A DNA stretch of 64,000 nt from Herbiconiux sp. A18JL235 (GTDB lineage Bacteria > Actinomycetota > Actinomycetes > Actinomycetales > Microbacteriaceae). The translations under genes were made by a program, and so were the position numbers. The DNA is taken from the NCBI RefSeq assembly GCF_040939305.1, contig NZ_CP162511.1:2790001-2854000 (forward strand), written 5' to 3'. This document shows, piece by piece, positions 54,643 through 62,349 of this stretch. Under the pieces are notes generated by a model. It had not been told where the DNA came from. It made no database searches and worked only from the letters and a program-made list of their open reading frames with translations. The first letter of the stretch is position 1. Every line of letters begins with the position of its first letter.

Positions 54643-56004
54643 CTAGTGCGAGTGACCCTCGTGGTCGTGGTCGTGACCCTCGTGGTCGTCTGCGGCGTCG
54701 AGGAGGTTGTCGCCCTCCTCGTCGTCTCCGGCCAGCGTGGTGAACTCGGAGATGTCGACGGCCTTGCCGTTCGTGTCGACGACCTTCGCCTTCGACAGCA
54801 CGATGGCGAGCGCCTTGTTGCGGGCGACCTCGGCCACCATCGCGGGGATCTGGTTCGACTCGGACAGGATCTTGACGAACTCGTTGGGCTCCATGCCGTA
54901 CTGCGCGGCGGACTGCACGAGGTACTGGGTGAGCTCGTCTTGCGAGACCTTCACCTCCTCGCGGTCGACGACCGCGTCGAGGAGGATCTGGGTCTTGAAG
55001 GTGTTCGTCGACGACTCGGTCACCTCGGCGCGGTGCTCGTCGTCTTCGAGACGGTTCTCGCCCTCGAGGTGACGGTGCACCTCGTCTTCGATGAGGGCCG
55101 GCGGCACCGGCACGTCGACCTTCTCGAGCAGCGACTCGACGATCTTGGTGCGGGCCTCGGAGGCCTGGCCGAAGGTCTTCTGCTTCTCGACCTGCTCCTT
55201 GAGGGAGGCCTTCAGCTCGTCGAGCGTGTCGAACTCGCTCGCGATCTGGGCGAAGTCGTCGTCGGCCTCGGGGAGCTCGCGCTCCTTCACCGAGTTGAGG
55301 GTGACGGTGACGAGCGCGTCTTTGCCGGCGTGCTCGCCGCCGAGCAGCGGTGCCTCGAAGGTGGTGGTCTCGCCGGCGGTGAGGGTGTCGAGGGCCTCGT
55401 CGATGCCCTCGAGCAGCTCGCCCGAGCCGATCTCGTACGAGATGCCGGAGGCGGTGTCGACCTCGACGTCGTCGACGGTGGCGACGAGGTCGATCTGGGC
55501 GAAGTCGCCCTTGGCGGCCGGACGGTCGACGGTGACGAGCGTGCCGAAGCGGCTGCGCAGGCGCTCGAGCTCCTCGTCGACGTCGGAGTCGGCGACCTCG
55601 ATGGGCTCGACGGTGACCTCGTATCCCTCGTAGTCGGGGAGCTCGATCTCGGGACGCACATCGACCTCGATGGCGAGCTCGAGGTCGCCGGAGAAGTCGG
55701 CGGCCTTCGGCCACTCGACGATGTCGGCCTGCGGGCGGCCGAGCGGGCGCAGCTCGTTCTCGGTGACGGCGTCGCGGTAGAAGCGGTCGAGGCCCTCGTT
55801 CACGGCGTGCTCGAGAACGGCCTCTTTGCCGACGCGCTGGTTGATGATGGCAGGGGGCACCTTGCCCTTGCGGAAGCCGGGGATGTTGACCTGCTCGGCG
55901 ATGTGGCCGTAGGCGTGATCAATGCTGGGCTTCAGCTCTTCTGGGGTGACGAAGATCGCGATCTTCACACGCGTGGGGCTGAGCTTTTCGACCGTGGTCT
56001 TCAC
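54643..56004 (-). CDS. tig: Trigger factor
   Basis: Ribosome-bound chaperone and peptidyl-prolyl isomerase, 453 residues. The ribosome-binding loop GFRKGKVP is at 43-50, followed by the PPIase domain (about 160-240) and the C-terminal chaperone arms. The tail is strikingly His/Asp-rich ([14 protein letters not shown]), unusual among trigger factors and able to bind metal ions. It lies upstream of clpP1P2 but faces the esterase, with tRNA-Pro just upstream in the same direction. Confidence 0.95.
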   Translation of the reverse strand: MKTTVEKLSPTRVKIAIFVTPEELKPSIDHAYGHIAEQVNIPGFRKGKVPPAIINQRVGKEAVLEHAVNEGLDRFYRDAVTENELRPLGRPQADIVEWPKAADFSGDLELAIEVDVRPEIELPDYEGYEVTVEPIEVADSDVDEELERLRSRFGTLVTVDRPAAKGDFAQIDLVATVDDVEVDTASGISYEIGSGELLEGIDEALDTLTAGETTTFEAPLLGGEHAGKDALVTVTLNSVKERELPEADDDFAQIASEFDTLDELKASLKEQVEKQKTFGQASEARTKIVESLLEKVDVPVPPALIEDEVHRHLEGENRLEDDEHRAEVTESSTNTFKTQILLDAVVDREEVKVSQDELTQYLVQSAAQYGMEPNEFVKILSESNQIPAMVAEVARNKALAIVLSKAKVVDTNGKAVDISEFTTLAGDDEEGDNLLDAADDHEGHDHDHEGHSH

Positions 56005-56046
56005 GTTGGGTGTCTCCTGATGGGTTTCGAGAGGTTCGGCCTCGTG

Positions 56047-56121
56047 TCGGGGCGACAGGATTCGAACCTGCGACCTCCCGCTCCCAAAGCGGGCGCTCTA
56101 GCCAAGCTGAGCTACGCCCCG
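56047..56121 (-). tRNA. tRNA-Pro (UGG)
   Basis: Complete cloverleaf on the minus strand: acceptor CGGGGCG/CGCCCCG, D arm GCTC/GAGC, anticodon stem CCCGC/GCGGG around TTTGGGA (anticodon UGG), and T arm with TTCGAAT. The 3' CCA is not encoded. It lies 42 bases upstream of tig. Confidence 0.95.
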
Positions 56122-56203
56122 GCGGCGAAATGGCCTCAGCAAGTCTACTGCACACCGTGCGGCCCCGACACCGGGCCTGCACGCAGCAGGGACGAAGCTG
56201 TAC

Positions 56204-56209
56204 TACGAT
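56204..56209 (+). promoter_or_regulatory. Possible -10 for tRNA-Gly
   Basis: TACGAT, 30 bases before the mature 5' end of tRNA-Gly, within a TGTACTACGATG context. The -35 is weak. Confidence 0.35.
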
Positions 56210-56238
56210 GTGTCGGGTGCCGGGTGAGAACCCGGCTC

Positions 56239-56309
56239 GGGGATGTAGCTCAATGGTAGAGCCTCAGTCTTCCAAACTGATTACGCGGGTTCGATTCCCG
56301 TCATCCCCT
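56239..56309 (+). tRNA. tRNA-Gly (UCC)
   Basis: 71-base cloverleaf: acceptor GGGGATG/CATCCCC, D arm GCTC/GAGC, anticodon stem TCAGT/ACTGA around CTTCCAA (anticodon UCC), T arm with TTCGATT. The discriminator is T and no CCA is encoded. The start codon of the next ORF is two bases after the discriminator. Confidence 0.95.
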
Positions 56310-56310
56310 C

Positions 56311-56601
56311 GTGACCGAGGTCCCCCCAGGCGGCACCCTCGCCGCCCATGTGCTCCTCGACGCGGTCGTGTCGCAGTCGCCCGACGCCCCGCTCGCCGGC
56401 AACATCGCCGTGCTCGAGCTGGCGCTGCAGCGGCTCACGCCCGACTCCGGGCTTCCCGCCGACGAGATCCCCAATCCTGGCGACACCGTCGCCGCAGCGA
56501 TCGTGTGCCTCTCCTGGCTCGCGGCGCGACTCGCCGCGAAGACGGGCACCTCGCTCGAGGAGGTCGTCGGAGATCTGCGCGAGTTCGTCGATTCGCTCTG
56601 A
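56311..56601 (+). CDS. Small hypothetical protein adjoining tRNA-Gly
   Basis: A 96-residue protein beginning at a GTG just one intervening base after the tRNA-Gly discriminator; a GTG at 56350 is the alternative start. It is Ala/Leu-rich and likely helical, with no recognised domain. High third-position GC and an uninterrupted frame suggest that it is real. There is no room for a separate promoter, so it should be co-transcribed with the tRNA and freed as a leaderless mRNA by tRNA 3' processing. Confidence 0.55.
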   Translation: MTEVPPGGTLAAHVLLDAVVSQSPDAPLAGNIAVLELALQRLTPDSGLPADEIPNPGDTVAAAIVCLSWLAARLAAKTGTSLEEVVGDLREFVDSL

Positions 56602-56628
56602 GCTCCGGCGGCTCGCCCTCGCCCCGGT

Positions 56629-56763
56629 CTAGTCGCGGGCGGGCCGGGACTCCCGCGCGTCGGCGACCGCGCGTGCGACCGCTGCCGCCGCCCAGGTGGC
56701 CGTGGCGGCGAGGCGGCGGTCCGTCGCGGGAGCGTCGTCGTGACGGGTCTCGGCATCGGGCAT
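56629..56763 (-). CDS. Small Ala/Arg-rich protein (44 residues)
   Basis: Short ORF with a strong GGAGG (56770-56774) six bases before its ATG. The 44-residue product has an acidic N-terminus and an Ala/Arg-rich helical second half. No homolog is recognised. The ribosome binding site is the main evidence. Confidence 0.45.
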   Translation of the reverse strand: MPDAETRHDDAPATDRRLAATATWAAAAVARAVADARESRPARD

Positions 56764-56961
56764 GGTGAACCTCCGGGGCAGGGGTGAACGGGGTTCGCCG
56801 GGGTGCCGGGTGAGCTCCCCACCGCCTGGGTAGGGCGGTCGAACCGCTTTCACGCTAACCGATCAGGTGCGTCGCGCGACCGGGCGGCAGGGCAATTCAC
56901 CCCGCCTCTCACCCCGCACAGCACCCGAGCCCACTCCGTCGGCAGGAGCCCTTGCAGCCGC

Positions 56962-57687
56962 TCAGCGCGTGAAGCGTGCGGGGAGGTAGTCGGCTCCCGG
57001 GGCGATGGCGAAGACCGCGTCGCCCGACGCGAGCGAGAACGCCTCCACGTAGCTCACCGTCTCCCCCGGCGCGAGCGTCGACACCGGGGGCACCCCGGTC
57101 GCCCCGTTCACCGGGTCGACGACGGCGTCGGCCTGCTGACCGGCCGCCGACACCGACGACGATTCGCGCAACGCGACCTCCGCATCCGTGCCGTTGTAGA
57201 CGACGATCGTGAACGCCAGCTGCACGGCTTGGCCGGCTCCCCGCGCCTCCGACGAAGGGACGAACTCGACGGGATCGGCGATGTAGAGCTGGAGACCGTC
57301 GTCGTAGGTGACGGTCTGGCCGAAGCGCGCGGCGACCGTGTCGAGCTGCGCGACGTCGGTCGACGGAGCTCCGAAGCCCTCGGCCCCCGCCTCCGCCGCG
57401 AGCTGCGGCAGCCCCGTCGAGACACCGACGGCGGCGGTCGCGAGCGACACCGTCACGACAGCTGCGGACACCACCGCCCCGGCAGCGGCGATCCGCGCCG
57501 GGCCGCCACGGCGGGCGAGCACCGCGACGCCGAGGGCGAGCCCCAGCACTCCGAGCACCGCGCCGAGCACCAGAAGGCCCGGGACGAGGGCCACGACCAC
57601 GGCGAGCGCCGCCACTCCGGCCGTTGCCCAGGCCGGCGCAGGATGACGGAGCGCAGCGGAGACGGGTGACGGAGCGTGAGAAGGCAT
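56962..57687 (-). CDS. Membrane protein with extracytoplasmic DUF4352-like domain
   Basis: 241-residue protein with three hydrophobic segments (about 18-90) and an exported C-terminal domain (about 120-241) of beta-rich sequence, similar in plan to DUF4190/DUF4352-type envelope proteins. The ATG at 57687 follows CAGACT-N7. An ATG at 57771, overlapping the divergent gene's start, would add 28 residues and is less likely. Its function is unknown. Confidence 0.65.
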   Translation of the reverse strand: MPSHAPSPVSAALRHPAPAWATAGVAALAVVVALVPGLLVLGAVLGVLGLALGVAVLARRGGPARIAAAGAVVSAAVVTVSLATAAVGVSTGLPQLAAEAGAEGFGAPSTDVAQLDTVAARFGQTVTYDDGLQLYIADPVEFVPSSEARGAGQAVQLAFTIVVYNGTDAEVALRESSSVSAAGQQADAVVDPVNGATGVPPVSTLAPGETVSYVEAFSLASGDAVFAIAPGADYLPARFTR

Positions 57688-57757
57688 TCCTCCCAGTCTG
57701 GCACCGGCGAGGGCAGACGGATGCGCCCTCTCCCACCGATCCCCACCACCGTCGGCG

Positions 57758-57763
57758 TAGTCT
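57758..57763 (+). promoter_or_regulatory. Putative leaderless -10 for the gene at 57770
   Basis: TAGTCT, then GACGCC, then ATG at 57770. No ribosome binding site is present. Confidence 0.5.
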
Positions 57764-57769
57764 GACGCC

Positions 57770-58120
57770 ATGGGACCTCGTGTGCTCTTCACGGCGGCGG
57801 CGACGAGCTACGCCCTCAACTGCGGGCTCGGCGCCTCGGTCGCGGCGGGGGTGGTGCACACCGGCCGGTTCCGCTGGGTGCATCATGCGCTCTACATCGC
57901 GACGAGCATCCTGGCCGGCACCGCCGTGGGGGTCACGGTGCTGAAGCGCGCTCTCGGGCGGTCGGCGACCGATGTGCGCCCCGCGGTCGCCCTGCTGCCC
58001 GCGGCGGTGCCGCTCACCCTCATCCCGGGCATCAGCGCCCGCACCCGCGGGCATGCGGCCCTCGCCCTCGCAGCCGCCCCGTTCTACGCGGCGGCTCTCG
58101 CGCTCGCCTGGAGGAGATAG
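57770..58120 (+). CDS. Small hypothetical membrane protein
   Basis: 116-residue hydrophobic protein with three to four predicted helices and several Ala/Val-rich stretches; no family is recognised. It probably starts a leaderless mRNA that also carries the nitroreductase, whose GGAGGAG site lies inside this gene's end. Confidence 0.6.
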   Translation: MGPRVLFTAAATSYALNCGLGASVAAGVVHTGRFRWVHHALYIATSILAGTAVGVTVLKRALGRSATDVRPAVALLPAAVPLTLIPGISARTRGHAALALAAAPFYAAALALAWRR

Positions 58121-58122
58121 GC

Positions 58123-58923
58123 ATGGAATTCCTCGACGTCGTCAGGCGACGGAAGACCACGAACGGTCCGTTCAGCCCCGAGCCCGTCTCGCTCGAGCAT
58201 CAGCGCCTGCTGATGGAGGTGGCAGGCCGGGCGCCCTCGCAACTGAACAGCCAGCCCTGGCGGTTCGTCATCGTCGACGACAGGCGGGTGATCGACAGCA
58301 TCGCCACGATCAGCGGCGAGAGCATGACCGAGGCGATGTCGAACGGCACCTTCTTCGAGCGCTACAAGCCGTACTTCAGGTTCAGCGCCGACGAGATGGC
58401 CGAGAAGCGCAGCGGCATGCTGTTCGACAAGCTCCCCGCCGTGCTGCGGCCGTTCACGAAGCAGGTGTTCACCCCACGCGGGCAGAAGCTGATGAACTCG
58501 TTCCGGGTGCCGCAGACCCTCGGCGAGGAGAATCGCAAGCTGGTCGCCGGTTCACCGCTGCTCATCGGCGTCATGCTCGACCGATCGGAGTACCGGCCCG
58601 GCGAGCTCAGCTCCTTCTATTCCGTGTTCAGCATGGGGGCGGCGATGGAGAACATCTGGCTGACCACCGTCGAACTCGGCATGGGCATCCAGTTCGTGTC
58701 GTTCCCGATGGAGGTGCCGGGCAAGTGGGCCCTGATCGAGCAGCTGCTCGGTGTTCCCGACGACCTGGAGCTGATGGCGGTGTATCGGCTTGGCTACCTG
58801 CCTCAGGATGCGCAGCGGCCTGCCATCGACTGGTCGAGCCATGAGCGCAAGCTGCCCTCGCAGTACGTCTTCCGCAACAGCTGCGACACCCCGGAGACCG
58901 CGTGGGACGACCCGCGGACGTAG
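58123..58923 (+). CDS. Nitroreductase family protein
   Basis: FMN-dependent oxidoreductase of 266 residues. FMN-binding residues appear in [10 protein letters not shown] and [15 protein letters not shown], with LLIGVMLD and an [16 protein letters not shown] segment that completes the fold. GGAGGAG is six bases before the ATG, two bases after the preceding stop. A 60-residue helical insertion (about 80-140) is longer than in minimal nitroreductases. Confidence 0.87.
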   Translation: MEFLDVVRRRKTTNGPFSPEPVSLEHQRLLMEVAGRAPSQLNSQPWRFVIVDDRRVIDSIATISGESMTEAMSNGTFFERYKPYFRFSADEMAEKRSGMLFDKLPAVLRPFTKQVFTPRGQKLMNSFRVPQTLGEENRKLVAGSPLLIGVMLDRSEYRPGELSSFYSVFSMGAAMENIWLTTVELGMGIQFVSFPMEVPGKWALIEQLLGVPDDLELMAVYRLGYLPQDAQRPAIDWSSHERKLPSQYVFRNSCDTPETAWDDPRT

Positions 58924-58970
58924 CTGCGCAACCCCCCGTGCGGGGCGCGCGAGCGCGGCACCTCGCCCGC

Positions 58971-58976
58971 TAGGGT
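58971..58976 (+). promoter_or_regulatory. Putative leaderless -10 for the gene at 58983
   Basis: TAGGGT, then CGAGAC, then ATG at 58983. The spacer CGAGAC is the same as in front of the SDR gene at 11358. Confidence 0.5.
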
Positions 58977-58982
58977 CGAGAC

Positions 58983-59456
58983 ATGACCGACCGAGACCTC
59001 TCCGGCCCCGAGTTCACGGGCGAGACCGCCCTCGAGGCAGCACCCGTCGAACTCAAGCTCTCGTTCGGGCTGTGGCTCGCCGAGGCCATCTTCGGCATCT
59101 TCACGGGTGTCGCCATCGCGGTGGTGGCCGGCATCATCCCCGAGGTCGTCGGCATCGAGGACGACGACGCTGCCGTGGCGGTGTCGGTGCTCATCGGGAT
59201 CGGGGTGTTCACGGCGGTGATCGCGGTGTTCCGCATCATCTGCTCCGTGTACATGCTGCGCGGGAGGGTGTGGGCCCGCAACACGCTCACCATCCTCGGA
59301 CTCCTCGGCCTCGTCGGCGTCTGGTCGGAGCTGCAGACCTTCCCGGGCGTCGCGATCGCCCACGCGCTCGTGCTGCTGGTCGCGCTCGTCACGCTCTACC
59401 TGCCCCGTTCGAACGCCTACTTCCGCGCGCCTTTCCCCGCATCCGTGCCGAATTAG
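58983..59456 (+). CDS. Hypothetical four-helix membrane protein
   Basis: 157-residue protein with an acidic N-terminus and four hydrophobic helices (about 28-145). No known domain is recognised. It probably has a leaderless mRNA. The first copy of a 17-bp direct repeat overlaps its stop codon. Confidence 0.6.
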   Translation: MTDRDLSGPEFTGETALEAAPVELKLSFGLWLAEAIFGIFTGVAIAVVAGIIPEVVGIEDDDAAVAVSVLIGIGVFTAVIAVFRIICSVYMLRGRVWARNTLTILGLLGLVGVWSELQTFPGVAIAHALVLLVALVTLYLPRSNAYFRAPFPASVPN

Positions 59457-59489
59457 CCGAGCCTCAGCTGCTTTAGCCCAGCCTCAGCT
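59453..59489. repeat. 17-bp direct repeat upstream of dps
   Basis: TTAGCCGAGCCTCAGCT (59453-59469) and TTAGCCCAGCCTCAGCT (59473-59489), one mismatch, 20-bp period (about two helical turns). It sits just upstream of the dps -35, so it may be a tandem activator or repressor site. Confidence 0.55.
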
Positions 59490-59492
59490 TGC

Positions 59493-59520
59493 TTGCGAGC
59501 TTCTCACAGCTGAGTACTTT
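59493..59520 (+). promoter_or_regulatory. dps: Putative dps promoter
   Basis: TTGCGA at 59493-59498 and TACTTT at 59515-59520 with a 16-base spacer, about 30 bases before the dps ATG. Confidence 0.45.
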
Positions 59521-59549
59521 TGATGTACCGGCACAGGGAAGGACACATC

Positions 59550-60035
59550 ATGACCGAGGTAATCACCACTCCTACGAGCACCACGAGCCCCGACGTCGCA
59601 GCAGCAGCCGCGCAGTTCCTGGCACCGGTCGTCGTCGAGCTCCAGGCCCTCGCGGTCAACGGCAAGCAGGCGCACTGGCACGTGCGCGGCGCCAACTTCA
59701 TCGGCGTCCACGAGCTCCTCGATGCGGTCGTCGAGCACGTTCAGGACTACGCCGACACCGCCGCCGAGCGGGTCGTCGCGCTGGGTCTGCCGATCGACGC
59801 CCGCATCGGCACCGTCGCTGCCAAGTCGACGGCAGCGGAGTTCCCCGCGGGCTTCCAGAAGTCCGACACCGTCATCACCGCGGTCATCGCCCAGATCGAC
59901 GTGGCGCTGACCGTCGTGAACAAGGCCGTCAAGGAGCTGGGCGAGATCGACCCGACTTCGCAGGACGTCGCCATCGAGATCGCCCGCGGCCTCGACAAAG
60001 ACCGCTGGTTCCTGTTCGCGCACGTCGCCGCGTAG
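59550..60035 (+). CDS. dps: Dps family DNA-protection ferritin
   Basis: Dodecameric ferritin-like protein that oxidises Fe2+ and protects DNA from oxidative damage. The 161-residue protein has the ferroxidase signature HWHVRG near residues 36-41, followed by D and E residues in VHELLDAVVEHVQDYADTAAERV. The ATG at 59550 has AAGGA eight bases upstream. It is followed by a strong terminator. Confidence 0.93.
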   Translation: MTEVITTPTSTTSPDVAAAAAQFLAPVVVELQALAVNGKQAHWHVRGANFIGVHELLDAVVEHVQDYADTAAERVVALGLPIDARIGTVAAKSTAAEFPAGFQKSDTVITAVIAQIDVALTVVNKAVKELGEIDPTSQDVAIEIARGLDKDRWFLFAHVAA

Positions 60036-60050
60036 TCCGATCCCCCGCGG

Positions 60051-60085
60051 AAGGCGGGCGTCTCCTCCGGGAGGCGCCCGCCTTT
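60051..60085 (+). terminator. Intrinsic terminator after dps
   Basis: AAGGCGGGCGTCTCC pairs with GGAGGCGCCCGCCTT (one G-T wobble) across a 4-base loop, ending in TTT. Confidence 0.85.
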
Positions 60086-60141
60086 CGCGTTCCGTGTTTC
60101 GCGTTCCGTGGTTTCGCGTTCTGTGGTTTCGCGTTCTGTGG
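60083..60141. repeat. 15-bp tandem repeat
   Basis: Four units of TTTCGCGTTCCGTGG (the first is 14 bp; the last two read TTCTGTGG) directly after the dps terminator and before the convergent amidohydrolase stop. Confidence 0.8.
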
Positions 60142-60162
60142 TCGAAGGCTTCGGATCGCCTG

Positions 60163-61707
60163 TCAGAGGGCGCGGTGCGTGACCCGGCCCGCGAGCAGGG
60201 TGAGGGCGACCGGCGCGGTGCGGAGCGCATCCGGGGTCGCGGCGTAGGGGTCGAGGTCGACGGCGACGAGGTCGGCGGTGTCGCCGACGGCCACACGGCT
60301 GCGGCCGCGGGAGGAGGCCGCGAGGGCGGCAGCCACGGGGATGCGCTGCTCGGGATGCCACGGCTCCCGCCCGTCGCGGGTGCGGCCGACGGCCGCCGCG
60401 AGGGTGACCCAGGGGTCGAGCGGGGCGACGGGGGCGTCGGAGCCGAGCGCGAGCTCGGCGCCCGCGGCGAGCAGGCTTCTGAGGGCGAAGGAACGGCCGG
60501 TGCGCCCCGCCCAGAAGCGGTCGGCGACGTCGCGGTCGTCCATCGCGTGCTCGGGTTGCACGCTCGCCACCACGCCGAGCCGGGCGAAGCGCTCGAAGTC
60601 GGCCTCGGCGAGGAGCTGGGCGTGCTCGAGGGTGGGGCGGCGCCGCGGCGCGGAGGCGTCGCCGGGCCGCTCGGCGTGCAGCGCCTCGAAGGCGTCGAGC
60701 GTGAGCGCGTTCGCGTGGTCGCCGATGGCGTGCACGGCCGGCGTGAGCCCGCCCGTGCGACCCCGGCGCAGCAGGTCGAGGAGGTCGTCGGGATGAACGG
60801 TGAGCAGGCCCCGCGACTCCGGGTGGCCTTCGAGCCCGGGGTATTCGTCGAAGCAGAAGGCCGTGCGGGTGTTGAGCGAGCCGTCGGTGATGATCTTCGA
60901 CGGCCCGACCCGCACGAGGCCCGCGGCGTCGAGCGCGTCCGACGAGCGGAGGCCCTCGGCGATCGCCCGGTCGAGGTGCTGCGGGTACACCCCGAACTCG
61001 ACCCGCAGAAGGTCGTGCCCGGCGGCGAGGCGGCGCGACCACACCTCGTGGTTCCACGCCATCTCGAGGTCGACGATGCCCACGACACCCCGGGCGGCGG
61101 CGGCCCGCGCTGCCTCGAGCGCCCAGGCGTCGCTCGTCGTGACGGGCACGTCGTCGAGCTCCCGGTGAACGGCGAAGGCGGGCTCCTCGCGGAGCACGCC
61201 GTCGGGGTGCGCACTCTGCCCGAAACGGGCGAGCGCCGCCGTGTTCAGCCAGCAGCAGTGCAGGTCGCCCGAGACCAGCACGACCGGATGCGCGCCCGAG
61301 ACCGCGTCGAGCAAGGCTGCCGAGGGGGTGTCGAGCCAGAGCGCGTCGCGGAAGCCGTAGCCGATGAGGAGTTCGGATGCGGCGGAATCGGTTGCTCGGG
61401 GCTCGCCGACGCGGGTCGCCGTGAGACGGAGTGCGCCGCCCACCAGGGCCGCGGTCTCGGCGGCGGAGGTCGCCGACGAGACGTCGAGTCGACGCGACAC
61501 GGAAGCCCACTGGGTGAAGTGCACGTGCTCGTCCCAGAGGCCGGGGAGCACCCACCGGCCGCCGACGGCGATCCGCTCGGCCGGTGCCGCCGGGACGGCC
61601 CGGCCGGTCGGCACGATCGAGGTCACGACGCCGTCGGTGACGGTGATGTCGACGGCCGAGCCGTCGCCGCCCGCGAGCCGCGCATCCGTCAGCAGGAGGG
61701 AGCTCAC
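60163..61707 (-). CDS. YtcJ-like amidohydrolase (metal-dependent hydrolase)
   Basis: Metallo-hydrolase of 514 residues in amidohydrolase family 3. The metal-binding HVH is in DEHVHF near residue 62, a further His in HAIGDHA, and the carboxylate/Asp GSDAPV near the end of the barrel. The GTG start overlaps the PaiB-like stop by four bases (GTGA), so the two are co-translated. The substrate is unknown. Confidence 0.85.
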   Translation of the reverse strand: MSSLLLTDARLAGGDGSAVDITVTDGVVTSIVPTGRAVPAAPAERIAVGGRWVLPGLWDEHVHFTQWASVSRRLDVSSATSAAETAALVGGALRLTATRVGEPRATDSAASELLIGYGFRDALWLDTPSAALLDAVSGAHPVVLVSGDLHCCWLNTAALARFGQSAHPDGVLREEPAFAVHRELDDVPVTTSDAWALEAARAAAARGVVGIVDLEMAWNHEVWSRRLAAGHDLLRVEFGVYPQHLDRAIAEGLRSSDALDAAGLVRVGPSKIITDGSLNTRTAFCFDEYPGLEGHPESRGLLTVHPDDLLDLLRRGRTGGLTPAVHAIGDHANALTLDAFEALHAERPGDASAPRRRPTLEHAQLLAEADFERFARLGVVASVQPEHAMDDRDVADRFWAGRTGRSFALRSLLAAGAELALGSDAPVAPLDPWVTLAAAVGRTRDGREPWHPEQRIPVAAALAASSRGRSRVAVGDTADLVAVDLDPYAATPDALRTAPVALTLLAGRVTHRAL

Positions 61708-62348
61708 GCGCCGAAGACCCCCGGGTTGGCCCGGCGCACCTCGGCGGCGAGGGTGGGACTGGCGTAGGGGCCGTCGCCCTCGAGCGCGGTCACGATGCGC
61801 TCGACCGTCTCGGCCGGCCGGTTCTGGCTCATCTTCACCTTCGCCACGAAGCGGGTGACGGGCAGGCGGAAGCCGACGGTGCCCGCCGAGATGCGATCGG
61901 CGTACTCGGAGTTCTCGGCCGTGCCGCGCATCCGTCTCGGCTGGGGCAGCGGGTCTTCGAAGTGGTCGACGAGCTGCTCGAGCACGTGCAGGTTCTCGTC
62001 GGCGGGGAGGATCTCGGGAACCCCGTACAGGTGGGCGGTGACGAAGTTCCAGGTGGGCACGGCGGGGTTGGCGTCGTACCAGCCCGGCGAGATGTAACCG
62101 TGCGGGCCCTGGATGACGACCATCACCTCGTGCTCGCCCCACTCGTGCAGCCGCTCGTCGGGGCGGCCGACGTGGCTGAGCAGTGCGAGGCCGCCGGGGC
62201 TTCCGGGGCGCTCGTCGAGCAGCACCGGGTAATGCGAGGCGACAAGACCCGACGAGGTCGTCGAGACGATCGTGGCCCACGGGTTCTCGCGCACGAGGCG
62301 ACGGATCTCGTTCTCGTCGGTGAGGTCGAAGACGGGATTGCGGCGCAT
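61704..62348 (-). CDS. FMN-binding negative transcriptional regulator (PaiB-like)
   Basis: FMN-binding split-barrel protein of 214 residues, PaiB family (starts MRRNPVFDLTDENEIRRLV; VVIQGPHGYISPGWY and VPTWNFVTAHLYG are hallmarks). In Bacillus PaiB represses protease and sporulation genes; here it is likely a flavin-binding regulator or enzyme. It ends within the amidohydrolase start and begins two bases before the end of the glycosylase gene. Confidence 0.88.
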   Translation of the reverse strand: MRRNPVFDLTDENEIRRLVRENPWATIVSTTSSGLVASHYPVLLDERPGSPGGLALLSHVGRPDERLHEWGEHEVMVVIQGPHGYISPGWYDANPAVPTWNFVTAHLYGVPEILPADENLHVLEQLVDHFEDPLPQPRRMRGTAENSEYADRISAGTVGFRLPVTRFVAKVKMSQNRPAETVERIVTALEGDGPYASPTLAAEVRRANPGVFGA

Positions 62349-62349
62349 C

